Below are positions 1 through 8,714 of a stretch of 64,000 nucleotides of DNA, piece after piece. How positions within the stretch are numbered: the stretch's first letter is position 1; the number at the start of each line of letters is the position of its first letter. Location of the stretch: contig CAVPXL010000006.1 of the NCBI GenBank assembly GCA_963709765.1, forward strand, positions 124,001 through 188,000, in the 5' to 3' direction. Under the pieces are notes generated by a model, which saw only the letters and a program-made list of their open reading frames with translations, was not told the origin of the DNA and searched no databases. This DNA comes from Roseitranquillus sp963709765 (GTDB lineage: Bacteria > Pseudomonadota > Alphaproteobacteria > Rhodobacterales > Rhodobacteraceae). The translations under genes and the position numbers were made by a program.

Positions 1-198
1 AACACGTGGCTTACTTCCTGAGACCACGCGATCCGAGGAACTGGAGCCAGCTTGCGGTATCGTTCGGGAAGACGTCTCCGAACCCTGCGGCAAGCTTGAC
101 CGTTTGATATGGCGCGATACAAAGCAGACGGTCCGGGCCGGATAACCTGGGCCGTTTGAGAAGGCGCCGGGAGCCGCCTTCGTGGCCGGGGATTTCGG

Positions 199-1209
199 AT
201 GGATCTTCTCAACGCCATCGTGGCGCTGACCAACTTCGTGATCGTGCCGGCCACGGCCTACGGAGCGCAGCTTGCACTGGGCGCGCTCGGCGTTACGCTC
301 ATTTATGGCATCCTGAGGTTCTCGAATTTCGCTCACGGTGACACGATGGCGTTCGGCGCGATGGTCACGATCCTCGTCACCTGGTGGCTGCAGGGCGCGG
401 GGATGGGGATCAGCCCGCTTCCGACGGCTCTGCTCGCGTTACCAATCGGCATTCTCGGCACGTCGCTTCTGGTGCTTGCCACGGATCGCCTTGTGTATCG
501 CTTCTATCGACGCGAGCGCGCCGCACCGGTGATCCTGGTCATCGTCTCGATGGGCGTGATGTTCGTAATGAACGGCATTGTCAGGTTCATCATCGGCCCT
601 GACGATCAATCCTTCGCGGATGGTGCGCGCTTCGTGCTTCGCGCAGGAGATTTCCGCGAGATGAGCGGGCTGAACGAGGGGCTTGCGATCAAGTCGACGC
701 AAGTGCTCACGCTCTCGACGGCGATCATCGTGGTTGCGCTGCTCTTCTGGTTTCTCAACCGGACCCGAACGGGCAAGTCGATGCGCGCCTACTCCGACAA
801 CGAGGATCTCGCCCTTCTGTCGGGTATTGATCCCGAGCGAGTGGTGGCGATCACATGGATCATCGTCGCGGCGCTCGCCACGGTGGCCGGCGTCCTCTAC
901 GGATTGGACAAGACCTTCAAACCTTTCACCTATTTCCAGCTTCTTCTGCCAATCTTCGCAGCGGCAATCGTCGGCGGGCTGGGCTCGCCGGTCGGAGCCA
1001 TCGTCGGAGGATTCGTGATTGCCTACTCCGAGGTCACTGTGACCTATGCTTTCAAGAAGGTGTTGGGATATATCCTGCCAGAGGCATGGGAGCCCCAGGG
1101 GCTCGTCCAGCTGCTTTCGACAGACTACAAATTCGCCGTCTCGTTCGCGATCCTGATCATCGTTCTCCTGTTCAGGCCGACCGGGTTGTTCCGGGGCAAG
1201 ACCGCATGA
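199..1209 (+). CDS. livH: LivH-type branched-chain amino acid ABC transporter permease
   Basis: Inner-membrane permease of a LivFGHMK-type ABC importer, 336 aa. The product is strongly hydrophobic with about eight membrane segments. It carries the family hallmark 'RFSNFAHGD' near residues 42-50 and the glycine-rich 'AAIVGGLGSPVGAIVGG' near residues 256-272, both typical of LivH. The ATG has a modest purine tract upstream (GGGGAT). The stop overlaps the start of livM by four bases, so the two permeases are co-translated. No binding protein or ATPase gene is inside the window; they may lie upstream of base 1. The true substrate is unknown: this family also moves urea, amides and other small solutes. 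Confidence 0.9.
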   Translation: MDLLNAIVALTNFVIVPATAYGAQLALGALGVTLIYGILRFSNFAHGDTMAFGAMVTILVTWWLQGAGMGISPLPTALLALPIGILGTSLLVLATDRLVYRFYRRERAAPVILVIVSMGVMFVMNGIVRFIIGPDDQSFADGARFVLRAGDFREMSGLNEGLAIKSTQVLTLSTAIIVVALLFWFLNRTRTGKSMRAYSDNEDLALLSGIDPERVVAITWIIVAALATVAGVLYGLDKTFKPFTYFQLLLPIFAAAIVGGLGSPVGAIVGGFVIAYSEVTVTYAFKKVLGYILPEAWEPQGLVQLLSTDYKFAVSFAILIIVLLFRPTGLFRGKTA

Positions 1210-2511
1210 ACGACGCAATTCGCAGTTCTCTTCTTTTCGCCGCGGTTTTCGGTCTCATTGCGCTGACAGGATTTCTTCAAGATTGGAATGTTGCGCTCGG
1301 GATCCTGAACATGGGCCTCATCTCTGCGATCATGGCTCTCGGCGTGAATATGCAATGGGGCTATGCCGGCCTTTTCAACATAGGCGTCATGGGTTTTGTC
1401 GCGCTGGGCGGGCTCGGCGCGGTCATCGTATCGATGCCACCCGTGCCCGACGCCTGGTCCGCCGGAGGGTTCGCGCGTCATCGCCGCGCTGGCAGCCGGT
1501 GGAGCGACGATCGCGGCCGCCATCCTCGTGTGGCAACGCATCAGCTCGAGGTTGCGACGGACGGTCGTTCTGTTGAGCGTCCTCCTGACCGGCTTCGTCA
1601 TCTTTCGCTGGCTGCTCGATCCGGCTGTGGAGGCGATTGAATCCGTCAATCCGGCTGCCGAAGGCTATCTGGGCGGACTGGGGCTGCCAGTGCTGCTTGC
1701 CTGGCCGGTGGGCGGAATTCTTGCCGCAGGTGCAGCGTGGATCGTCGGCAAGACGGCGCTGGGACTTCGGGCGGACTATCTTGCGATCGCGACGTTGGGC
1801 ATTGCCGAGATCATCATCGCGCTGCTCAAGAACGAAGACTGGCTCAGTCGTGGCGTGAAGAACGTGGTCGGCCTTCCCCGCCCTGTTCCGTACGAAATCG
1901 ATCTGCAGAACGACGCTGGCTTCGTCGAACATGCTGGTGCACTGGGTCTTGATCCGGTCACGGCTTCGTCCCTTGCCGTGAAACTTGGATATACGGGCCT
2001 GTTTCTTTGCGTCCTGCTCGTGCTGCTCTGGCTGTCTCAGTCTGCGCTCAAATCTCCGTGGGGTCGGATGATGCGCGGGATTCGCGACAACGAGGTTGCA
2101 GCGGAAGCGATGGGCAAGGACGTGACGAGGCGCCACCTGCATATATTCATCCTCGGTTCGGCCGTCTGCGGTCTGGCCGGCGCGATGATGACCACTCTCG
2201 ATGGTCAGCTTACGCCAGGATCCTACCAGCCGCTGCGGTTCACCTTTCTGGTTTGGGTCATGGTCATAGTCGGTGGATCGGGAAACAACTGGGGCGCCGT
2301 GCTGGGCGGTCTCCTGATCTGGTTTCTCTGGGTCGAGGTCGAACCGATCGGTCTGTGGCTGATGCAGACCATAACTGCGGGGCTTCCCGACGGATCCGCT
2401 CTTAAGGTGCACTTGATCGGTAGTGCTGCTCACATGAGGCTCCTGACCATGGGTGTGATCCTCCTGCTCGTTCTGCGTTTCAGCCCGCGCGGCTTGATTC
2501 CGGAACGCTAG
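1206..2511 (+). CDS. livM: LivM-type ABC transporter permease, frameshifted near 1470
   Basis: Second permease of the LivHM pair. Translation from the ATG at 1206 gives a good LivM N-terminus with the motif 'GYAGLFNIG' but leaves the LivM frame at about 1470. The LivM sequence resumes one frame over ('RVIAALAAGG...', 'KTALGLRADYLAIATLG', 'GGSGNNWGAVLGG') and runs to the stop at 2509-2511. Removing one base in GGAGGGTTCGCGCG restores a product of about 434 aa, normal for the family. Its ATG overlaps the livH stop and its TAG overlaps the next GTG by one base, so all three genes look translationally coupled. I regard the break as a probable sequence error. Confidence 0.85.
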
Positions 2512-3122
2512 TGGCTTTCACGCCGCGCGATTCGTACGTCGTGCTGCTGGCCGCGGGCGCATCACGCCGCATGCGCGGAGCCGACAAGCTTCTGGAGCAT
2601 GTGAACGGCGAACCTCTGTTGCGGCGGATAGCCCGGGAGGCCGTCTCTGCGACGTCCAATGTTATTGTTGTTCTGCCCGCCGATAATGCAATACGTCGTC
2701 GGGCGATACAGCACCTTCCCGTGCGGGCTATCACGGCTCCGGAATCACCTCGGTCGATGGCAGCATCGATCGGTGCCGGCATCTCCGCGCTACCTCCCGC
2801 AGCGAGCGGGGCGCTCCTGGTTCTCACGGACATGCCAGAGGTCACCGGGCTCGACATCGGCAGAATGCTGGAAGCGCATCAGCAGCGCCCTCGCCGAATA
2901 CTCAGAGCGGCGTCCAACGATGGGTCTCCCGGGAATCCTGTTCTTTTCCCCCGATCCATGTTCGATCAGTTGATGGCACTTCAAGGCGACGCCGGCGCGC
3001 GAGAGTTGCTCCAGAACCGCATGGATCAGGTCGATCTGGTACGGTTGCCGGGCCGACACGCCATGACTGACCTGGATACTCCAGAAGAATGGTCAGCGTG
3101 GCGGGCGCGGCATTCGGTGTGA
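2511..3122 (+). CDS. MobA/MocA-like NTP transferase (molybdopterin nucleotidyltransferase family)
   Basis: A 203-aa nucleotidyltransferase. The N-terminal signature 'LLAAGASRRMRGADKLL' (residues 12-28) is the NTP-binding loop of the MobA/MocA/GlmU fold, and 'LVLTDMPEV' supplies the metal-binding Asp. Proteins of this size and pattern include MocA, which transfers CMP to molybdopterin, and relatives that mature molybdenum hydroxylases such as CO or xanthine dehydrogenase. The GTG start shares its G with the livM stop codon. Which nucleotide and acceptor it uses cannot be read from sequence. No molybdoenzyme gene is in the window, so the link to molybdenum is inference from the family. Confidence 0.8.
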   Translation: MAFTPRDSYVVLLAAGASRRMRGADKLLEHVNGEPLLRRIAREAVSATSNVIVVLPADNAIRRRAIQHLPVRAITAPESPRSMAASIGAGISALPPAASGALLVLTDMPEVTGLDIGRMLEAHQQRPRRILRAASNDGSPGNPVLFPRSMFDQLMALQGDAGARELLQNRMDQVDLVRLPGRHAMTDLDTPEEWSAWRARHSV

Positions 3123-3195
3123 GCGACGATTACACCGGAGTGGGCAGTAATCACTTCGTGCAGACCACTGCTCACAAACAAGCTTCTTGAAGCGT

Positions 3196-3280
3196 TGGTG
3201 CCCGAGGCGAGACTCGAACTCGCACGACCCATGGCCGGCGGATTTTGAATCCGCTGCGTCTACCATTCCGCCACTCGGGC
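3196..3280 (-). tRNA. tRNA-Leu (anticodon CAA)
   Basis: On the minus strand the acceptor arms GCCCGAG (5' end, 3280-3274) and CTCGGGC (3206-3200) pair exactly. They are followed by discriminator A and an encoded CCA (rc of 3196-3198). The T arm region reads as GTTCGAGTC. The anticodon loop TTCAAAA with stem GCGGA/TCCGC places CAA at 3247-3245. The extra bases between anticodon and T arms form the long variable arm expected of a leucine tRNA, and the 85-nt length fits. No integrase or attachment repeat is next to it. Confidence 0.95.
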
Positions 3281-3431
3281 TACCATGTTCTGACTAACCG
3301 CTACGGAACGCCAAGAAAAGAGCTCTTCTCGGGAGGAAGTCTGTCAGGTCCCCAAGCCATAGACGAACTCTGCTCAGACCGTCAGGATCCAAGGCGGCTG
3401 CGAGACAGTCGCCTCCCGCGCTGCTGATGGA

Positions 3432-4280
3432 TCAAAGCGAGTCAGCGCGGAAAGTGTCGCAGGCGCCGAGGTCACGGCTTTGATAGCCTTGCGCGAACCA
3501 GTCCTGCCGCTGCTGGCTCGTCCCGTGGGTAAACGTGTGCGGGCGAACCACGCCGCCCTGTCTGCGCTGAAGGGCATCATCACCGATCCGGGATGCTGCG
3601 TTCATCGCCTCCTCGACATCGCCGGGCTCGAGGCTACCGAAGCGCGCATCGGCTGCGCGGGCCCAGATTCCTGAATAGCAATCCGCCTGAAGTTCTATCC
3701 GGACGCTGATGGCGTTGGATTCAGCGGTGCTCACCTGACGCCGCAACGAATTGGCCTCGCCAAGGATGCCGAGTTCATCCTGGACGTGATGTGCGACCTC
3801 ATGGGCAACCACATAAGCGGCCGCAAAGTCGCCCCCCGCGCCAAGCTGCCGCTCAAGGGTCACGAAAAAATCGGTGTCGAGATAGACCTTTTCATCCGTC
3901 GGACAGTAGAACGGGCCCGCCGCGGCATTGGCTCCTCCACAGGGACTGCGGATCGTTCCGGAGAAGAGAACGAGCACCGGCGGATCATATCTTTTATCCA
4001 GTTGCTCTGCAAAAATCCCGGACCAAACCTCTTCGGTATCGGCCAATGTGACGCTGACGATTTCGGCCGCGCGTTCGTCAGCCGCGTTCGGCGGGGCCCC
4101 GCCACCAACTTGCATGGTGCCGCCGCCCTGCTGCAATAGCGGCGAAAGATCGACGCCGAAGAACCAGCCTACAAGGACGATGACAAGAGCGCCGATGCCA
4201 CCGAAACCGCCAATGGCAGCCCGGCTTCTTCCACGCCGATCCTCGATATTGCGACTTCCTCGCCGACCTTGCCATCGCAC
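3432..4280 (-). CDS. YpfJ-family neutral zinc metallopeptidase
   Basis: A 282-aa membrane-anchored putative metallopeptidase (Zn_peptidase/YpfJ family). Residues 1-20 are basic ('RWQGRRGSRNIEDRRG' is the classic family N-terminus). A single membrane segment spans about residues 23-43, and the catalytic zinc motif HEVAHH sits at about 160-165. The reading frame is open up to 4358, but the GTG at 4280 is preceded by GAGGAGAG at good spacing and gives the conserved family N-terminus, so I prefer it. It is divergently transcribed from the YqaA-like gene across 76 bp. The biological substrate is not known for the family. Confidence 0.88.
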   Translation of the reverse strand: MRWQGRRGSRNIEDRRGRSRAAIGGFGGIGALVIVLVGWFFGVDLSPLLQQGGGTMQVGGGAPPNAADERAAEIVSVTLADTEEVWSGIFAEQLDKRYDPPVLVLFSGTIRSPCGGANAAAGPFYCPTDEKVYLDTDFFVTLERQLGAGGDFAAAYVVAHEVAHHVQDELGILGEANSLRRQVSTAESNAISVRIELQADCYSGIWARAADARFGSLEPGDVEEAMNAASRIGDDALQRRQGGVVRPHTFTHGTSQQRQDWFAQGYQSRDLGACDTFRADSL

Positions 4281-4356
4281 TCGCTCTCTCCTCGTTGGAC
4301 GTCGCTTGACGAAAAAGCCGGTGCAGGCGCATAGGGTTCCCTCGGCAGGAGGGATC

Positions 4357-4935
4357 ATGCTCAGACGATTGTACGACTGGACCCTTCATCTGGCGGACAC
4401 ACGGCACGCGATGTGGGGGCTTGCGATTGTGTCCTTCGTCGAAAGTTCGGTCTTTCCGATTCCGCCTGACGTTTTGATGATTCCCATGATTGTAGCGCGC
4501 CCCTCGCGGGCCTGGGCGATCGCTGGCGTCGCTCTGGCGGCTTCGGTGCTGGGCGGTCTTCTGGGATATGCCATCGGCGCCGGCCTGTTTGAAACCGTCG
4601 GTCGGCCTGTGCTCGAGTTCTACGGCAAGGACGCACAGTTCGACGAATTCAGCGCTCGATACAACGAATGGGGTGCCTGGGCTGTCCTGATCGCGGGCGT
4701 CACGCCCTTCCCCTACAAGGTCATCACGATCCTTTCCGGTGCGACCAATCTGAACCTTGCGGTTTTCATAGCCGCGAGCATCATCGCGCGGGGTCTGCGG
4801 TTTTTCGTCCTGGCTGGCCTCCTGTGGCGCTTCGGCGCGCCGGTTCGCGCAGTTGTCGAACAGCGTCTAGGCCTTTTCTTCGGCTTGTTCGTCGCGGTTC
4901 TTCTCGGCGGCTTCTACACGGTGAAATTCTTCTGA
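4357..4935 (+). CDS. YqaA-family (DedA/VTT-like) inner-membrane protein
   Basis: A 192-aa polytopic membrane protein. The features 'VESSVFPIPPDVLMIPM' near residues 24-40, 'GALLGYAIG'-like glycine packing and 'TPFPYKVITILSG' near 120-132 are typical of the YqaA branch of the SNARE-associated/DedA superfamily, thought to act in membrane lipid or ion homeostasis. The start is chosen because CAGGAGGG lies just upstream of 4357; an open frame continues further up but has no family similarity. The TGA at 4933-4935 overlaps the dsbB ATG by one base, so the two genes form an operon. Confidence 0.85.
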   Translation: MLRRLYDWTLHLADTRHAMWGLAIVSFVESSVFPIPPDVLMIPMIVARPSRAWAIAGVALAASVLGGLLGYAIGAGLFETVGRPVLEFYGKDAQFDEFSARYNEWGAWAVLIAGVTPFPYKVITILSGATNLNLAVFIAASIIARGLRFFVLAGLLWRFGAPVRAVVEQRLGLFFGLFVAVLLGGFYTVKFF

Positions 4936-5429
4936 TGATGCAACGTATGTTTCGATCTCGCCGCTCTGCAATTCTCCTGGCTGCGTCGGGTTCGGCGGCT
5001 CTGCTTCTCGCTGCGTGGGGGTTCCAGTTTTTTGGCTATGCACCGTGCAAGATGTGCGTCTGGCAGCGCTGGCCGCATGGCGTCGCCGTGGTTGTCGGCA
5101 TCCTTGCGTTGCTCTTCGGCCGGGCCATCTTCGTGATCCTGGGTGGCCTCGCTGCTTTGGTCACATCAGCGATCGGCGTGTTTCACGCTGGCGTCGAGCG
5201 CGGGCTCTGGTCCGGACCTGATACCTGCACGTCGGGAGACGTTTCACAACTCTCCCCGGACGAACTCATGGACCAGATCATGCATGCACCTCTTGTGCGA
5301 TGCGACGAGATCCCCTGGGAATTCCTGCATCTCTCGATGGCAGGCTGGAATGCGCTTCTCTCAGCTTGCCTGGCGGTACTCTGGTTCGTAGCGCTGTCCT
5401 TGCCCCGGGACAGAGGACGGCCATTCTGA
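4935..5429 (+). CDS. dsbB: Disulfide bond formation protein B (DsbB-like)
   Basis: A 164-aa inner-membrane thiol oxidase that passes electrons from DsbA to quinones. The first redox pair is the CKMC motif (C38, C41) at the end of the first membrane helix, followed by 'WQRWPHG'. The second periplasmic pair is C98 ('DTCTSGD') and C123 ('VRCDEIPW'). Four membrane segments are visible. This matches the alphaproteobacterial DsbB form, which is slightly shorter than that of E. coli. Its ATG overlaps the stop of the YqaA-like gene. No dsbA partner lies in this window. Confidence 0.88.
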   Translation: MMQRMFRSRRSAILLAASGSAALLLAAWGFQFFGYAPCKMCVWQRWPHGVAVVVGILALLFGRAIFVILGGLAALVTSAIGVFHAGVERGLWSGPDTCTSGDVSQLSPDELMDQIMHAPLVRCDEIPWEFLHLSMAGWNALLSACLAVLWFVALSLPRDRGRPF

Positions 5430-5455
5430 TTTGGCCAGCTGATGACGATCGGTCT

Positions 5456-5764
5456 TCAATGCAGGCAGAATTCGCCCGTCACATGCCGCCACTCGCCCTT
5501 CGAGATCATCCTGCGGTGCACGAAACAGACCGAATGCAGCTTGCCGTCGATCTTGTCCTGCCAGAACTCGACAAACCCGAACAGCTTCGGATGATCCGGC
5601 GCCAGATCGTAGTCCTGCCACACGAACGAGTTGAGGACGTTGGTATAGTCGGGCATTCGGTAGAAAAACTCTGCTGTGGTGAGCCCGTATCCACGCAGCA
5701 TCAACTCGGTCTCGGACGGCATGAAAGCACCCCATTTGGGTCGATCGGAATTCGATTGAGCCAC
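5456..5764 (-). CDS. usg: Usg-like family protein
   Basis: A 102-aa soluble protein matching the Usg family of alphaproteobacteria (named for a gene upstream of trpF in Caulobacter; function unknown). The conserved core 'ELMLRGYGLTTAEFFYRMPD' starts near residue 19 and is followed by 'FVWQDYDLAPDHPKL' and 'FWQ..IDGKLHSV'. The frame is open to 5995, which would overlap gyrA, so I take the GTG at 5764, giving 'VAQSNSDRPKWGAF'. An internal ATG ('MPSETELML') is a possible alternative. It is divergent from gyrA across 154 bp and convergent with dsbB. Confidence 0.82.
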   Translation of the reverse strand: MAQSNSDRPKWGAFMPSETELMLRGYGLTTAEFFYRMPDYTNVLNSFVWQDYDLAPDHPKLFGFVEFWQDKIDGKLHSVCFVHRRMISKGEWRHVTGEFCLH

Positions 5765-5918
5765 TTCTTGTGATTCCGTGCAATATACCAGTGTGTTAGC
5801 ACTCGCAGGATGTGGCTGCGCGACTTGCGGCAGAGTGGTCGTTGCACCCAACAAGTGCCCTCTGCTAGAAGGCTGACACCCATATCTGGGGCTCTCCTCG
5901 TCCGAAAGGCAGGTACAC

Positions 5919-8675
5919 GTGAGCGACACTCCCGATCTTCCCGACGACGCAACGGGCTCCTTACCCCCGAAACCGTCGGGTCCGACCGTGTCCATCTCGG
6001 ACGAGATGACGTCGTCGTTCCTTGATTATGCGATGTCGGTCATCATCAGTCGCGCGATCCCGGATCTGCGCGACGGGCTGAAGCCCGTGCATCGACGCAT
6101 CCTTTTCGCGATGCACGAGACGGGAAACAGTCACGACAAGCCCTATCGCAAGTCCGCGCGACCGGTTGGCGACGTGATGGGCAAGTACCACCCGCACGGA
6201 GACAGCGCGATCTACGACGCGCTCGTTCGGATGGCGCAGGATTTCTCGATGTCGCTGCCGCTTCTCGACGGGCAGGGCAATTTCGGCTCCATGGACGGCG
6301 ACAATCCGGCAGCCATGCGCTACACCGAAGTCCGGATGGATCGACCCGCTCAGGCGTTGCTTGCCGATATCGAAAAAGAAACGGTCGACTTCCAGGACAA
6401 CTATGATGGCAAGGACCGCGAACCCGTGGTTCTGCCTGCGCGGTTCCCGAACATGCTCGTCAACGGAGCGGGCGGCATCGCGGTCGGCATGGCGACGAAC
6501 ATCCCGCCGCACAATCTGGGAGAGGTCGTCGACGCTACTCTCGCTTTGATTGAGGAGCCGGACCTAACCTCCGAAGATCTCATGAAATTCGTGCCTGCAC
6601 CGGACTTCCCGACTGGCGGCATCATTCTTGGGCGGTCCGGATCGCGGCGCGCCTATACGGAAGGGCGCGGTAGCGTCATCATCAGGGCGCGAACCCACGT
6701 CGAAGAGACCCGCGGCGGCCGTTCCGCGATCGTGGTCGACGAGATCCCCTACCAGGTGAACAAGGCGGCGCTCGTCGAGCGCATCGCCGATCTGGTACGC
6801 GAGAAGAAGGTTGAGGGCATCTCGGCCGTTCAGGACGAAAGCGATCGTGTCGGGGTTCGAGTTGTCGTTGAGCTGAAGCGGGACGCGACTGCGGATGTCG
6901 TCTTGAACCAGCTCTATCGAAACACCAACCTGCAAGTCAGCTTCGGCTGCAACATGCTGGCGCTCAATGGCGGGCGGCCCGAGCAACTCACGCTGCGCGA
7001 CTTCCTCTCCTATTTCGTGGCGTTCCGGGAAGAAGTTGTGGCTAGGCGGACCGCCCACGACCTGCGCAAGGCACGCGAGCGGAGCCATATCCTCTGCGGG
7101 CTTGCCGTCGCGGTGTCGAATGTCGACGAGGTCGTCGCGACCATCCGCTCCTCCGCAGACGCGGGCGAAGCGCGGCACAGGCTCATGGAGCGCCGCTGGC
7201 CGGCAGGCGATATCGCCGGCTATATCCGGCTGATCGATGACCCGACACACACGGTCAACGAGGACGGGACCTATAACCTGTCGGAAATCCAGGCGCGCGC
7301 CATCCTCGATCTGCGCCTTCAGCGCCTGACCCAGATCGGCGTGAAGGAGGTCACCGACGAATTGCAGGATCTGGCCGCGAAGATCCGCGACTACCTCGAC
7401 ATTCTCCGCTCGCGCGAGCGCATCATGGCCATCATCTCCGAGGAGCTCAGCGAGGTTCGCAACCAGTTCGCCGTGCCCCGGCGCAGTGAGATCGTCGACT
7501 GGGCCGGCGATGTGGAGGACGAGGACCTCATCGAGCGTGAGGACATGGTCGTCACGGTCACGCAGACCGGATACATAAAGCGCACGCCGCTCGCCGAGTT
7601 CAGATCGCAGCGTCGGGGCGGCAAGGGCCTTTCGAGCATGTCGACCAAGGACGATGATGTGGTCACGACCCTCTTCGTCGCCAACACGCACACAAGCCTT
7701 CTCTTTTTCACGACCGACGGCATGGTTTACCGGCTCAAGACCTGGCGGCTTCCGCTCGGGACCAGGAATGCGCGCGGTCGTGCGCTGGGCAATGTGATAG
7801 AAGCCATGCCGGGCGGGACGACAATTGCCGCCATCATGCCGGTGGATCGTCCCGAAGAGGAATGGGACGAGTTGCAGATCATCTTCGCGACGTCGGACGG
7901 AAGTGTGCGGCGCAATGCGCTGAGCGATTTCACCAACGTGATGCGCAACGGGAAGATCGCGATGCGCTTGCCTGATGGCGTGAGCCTCGTGAACGCGCGG
8001 ATCGCGTCCGAGTCGGATGATGTCATGCTCGTGACGGCTCTGGGGCGGGCCATCCGCTTTTCGACCACGGACGTCAGGGTCTTCCGCGGACGCGCGTCGA
8101 CCGGCGTGCGCGGCATCCGGCTTGCCGACGGGGATCGCGTCGTCTCGATGGCCGTCATCCGCCACTTCGAGGCGACCCCCGAAGAGCGCGCGGCGTATCT
8201 GAAGATGCGGCGGGCGGTTGCGGGACTGGCTGATGAAGCCGACGGGGACGAGGACGAGCCTGTCGCCGTCGCCACCGATTTCAGCCAGGAGCGCTACGCC
8301 GAGATGTCGGCTGCCGAAGATCTTATCCTGACGATCACGGCGCGGGGCTCGGGAAAACTATCGTCCAGCCACGCCTATCCGGTCCGCGGTCGCGGCGGCC
8401 GGGGGGTCGCGGCGATCGACAAGGCCCGGCGTGGCGGAGCGCTCGTCGCTTCGTTCCCGGTGGATATCGAGGATCAGATCATGCTCGCCACGTCTCGGGG
8501 TCAGTCGATCCGGGTTCCGGTCGAACAGATCTCGTTCCGCTCGCGATCGGCCGGCGGCGTGAAGGTCTTCAACACCGGAGCCGATGAGGAGGTCGTCTCG
8601 GTCGCCTGGATCGCTGACCCCGCCGACGCCGCGGACCCCGCGGACGAGGCTTCGGAGGGCGGCGACGACGTCTAG
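5919..8675 (+). CDS. gyrA: DNA gyrase subunit A
   Basis: A 918-aa type II topoisomerase subunit that breaks and rejoins DNA within the GyrA2GyrB2 complex. The catalytic tyrosine is Y135 in 'AAMRYTEVRM'. The quinolone-resistance region reads 'HPHGDSAIYD', with S96 and D100 in the positions of E. coli S83 and D87, so this is the sensitive-type sequence. The C-terminal beta-pinwheel repeats follow ('QRRGGKGLSSMSTKDDD', 'GRGGRGVAAIDK'). An acidic insert near residues 767-785 ('DEADGDEDEPVA') sits between blades. Start is GTG, with GGCAGG upstream. Confidence 0.97.
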   Translation: MSDTPDLPDDATGSLPPKPSGPTVSISDEMTSSFLDYAMSVIISRAIPDLRDGLKPVHRRILFAMHETGNSHDKPYRKSARPVGDVMGKYHPHGDSAIYDALVRMAQDFSMSLPLLDGQGNFGSMDGDNPAAMRYTEVRMDRPAQALLADIEKETVDFQDNYDGKDREPVVLPARFPNMLVNGAGGIAVGMATNIPPHNLGEVVDATLALIEEPDLTSEDLMKFVPAPDFPTGGIILGRSGSRRAYTEGRGSVIIRARTHVEETRGGRSAIVVDEIPYQVNKAALVERIADLVREKKVEGISAVQDESDRVGVRVVVELKRDATADVVLNQLYRNTNLQVSFGCNMLALNGGRPEQLTLRDFLSYFVAFREEVVARRTAHDLRKARERSHILCGLAVAVSNVDEVVATIRSSADAGEARHRLMERRWPAGDIAGYIRLIDDPTHTVNEDGTYNLSEIQARAILDLRLQRLTQIGVKEVTDELQDLAAKIRDYLDILRSRERIMAIISEELSEVRNQFAVPRRSEIVDWAGDVEDEDLIEREDMVVTVTQTGYIKRTPLAEFRSQRRGGKGLSSMSTKDDDVVTTLFVANTHTSLLFFTTDGMVYRLKTWRLPLGTRNARGRALGNVIEAMPGGTTIAAIMPVDRPEEEWDELQIIFATSDGSVRRNALSDFTNVMRNGKIAMRLPDGVSLVNARIASESDDVMLVTALGRAIRFSTTDVRVFRGRASTGVRGIRLADGDRVVSMAVIRHFEATPEERAAYLKMRRAVAGLADEADGDEDEPVAVATDFSQERYAEMSAAEDLILTITARGSGKLSSSHAYPVRGRGGRGVAAIDKARRGGALVASFPVDIEDQIMLATSRGQSIRVPVEQISFRSRSAGGVKVFNTGADEEVVSVAWIADPADAADPADEASEGGDDV

Positions 8676-8714
8676 GGCCTTTCCACCCGAGCCGCCGAGC
8701 GCTACACGGCCGGC

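Noticed and set aside
3..110. Possible 3' end of an upstream gene at the left edge
   Set aside because: A short open stretch ends in TGA near 110, but I recognise no family in about 35 residues and other frames are also open there. Not enough to call.
3196..3280. tRNA-Leu as an integration site for a genomic island
   Set aside because: No integrase, no repeat of the tRNA 3' end nearby, and neighbouring genes are core genes.
6564..8165. 533-codon minus-strand frame inside gyrA
   Set aside because: Antisense to gyrA, whose domains are complete; His/Arg/Asp-rich composition typical of shadow frames.
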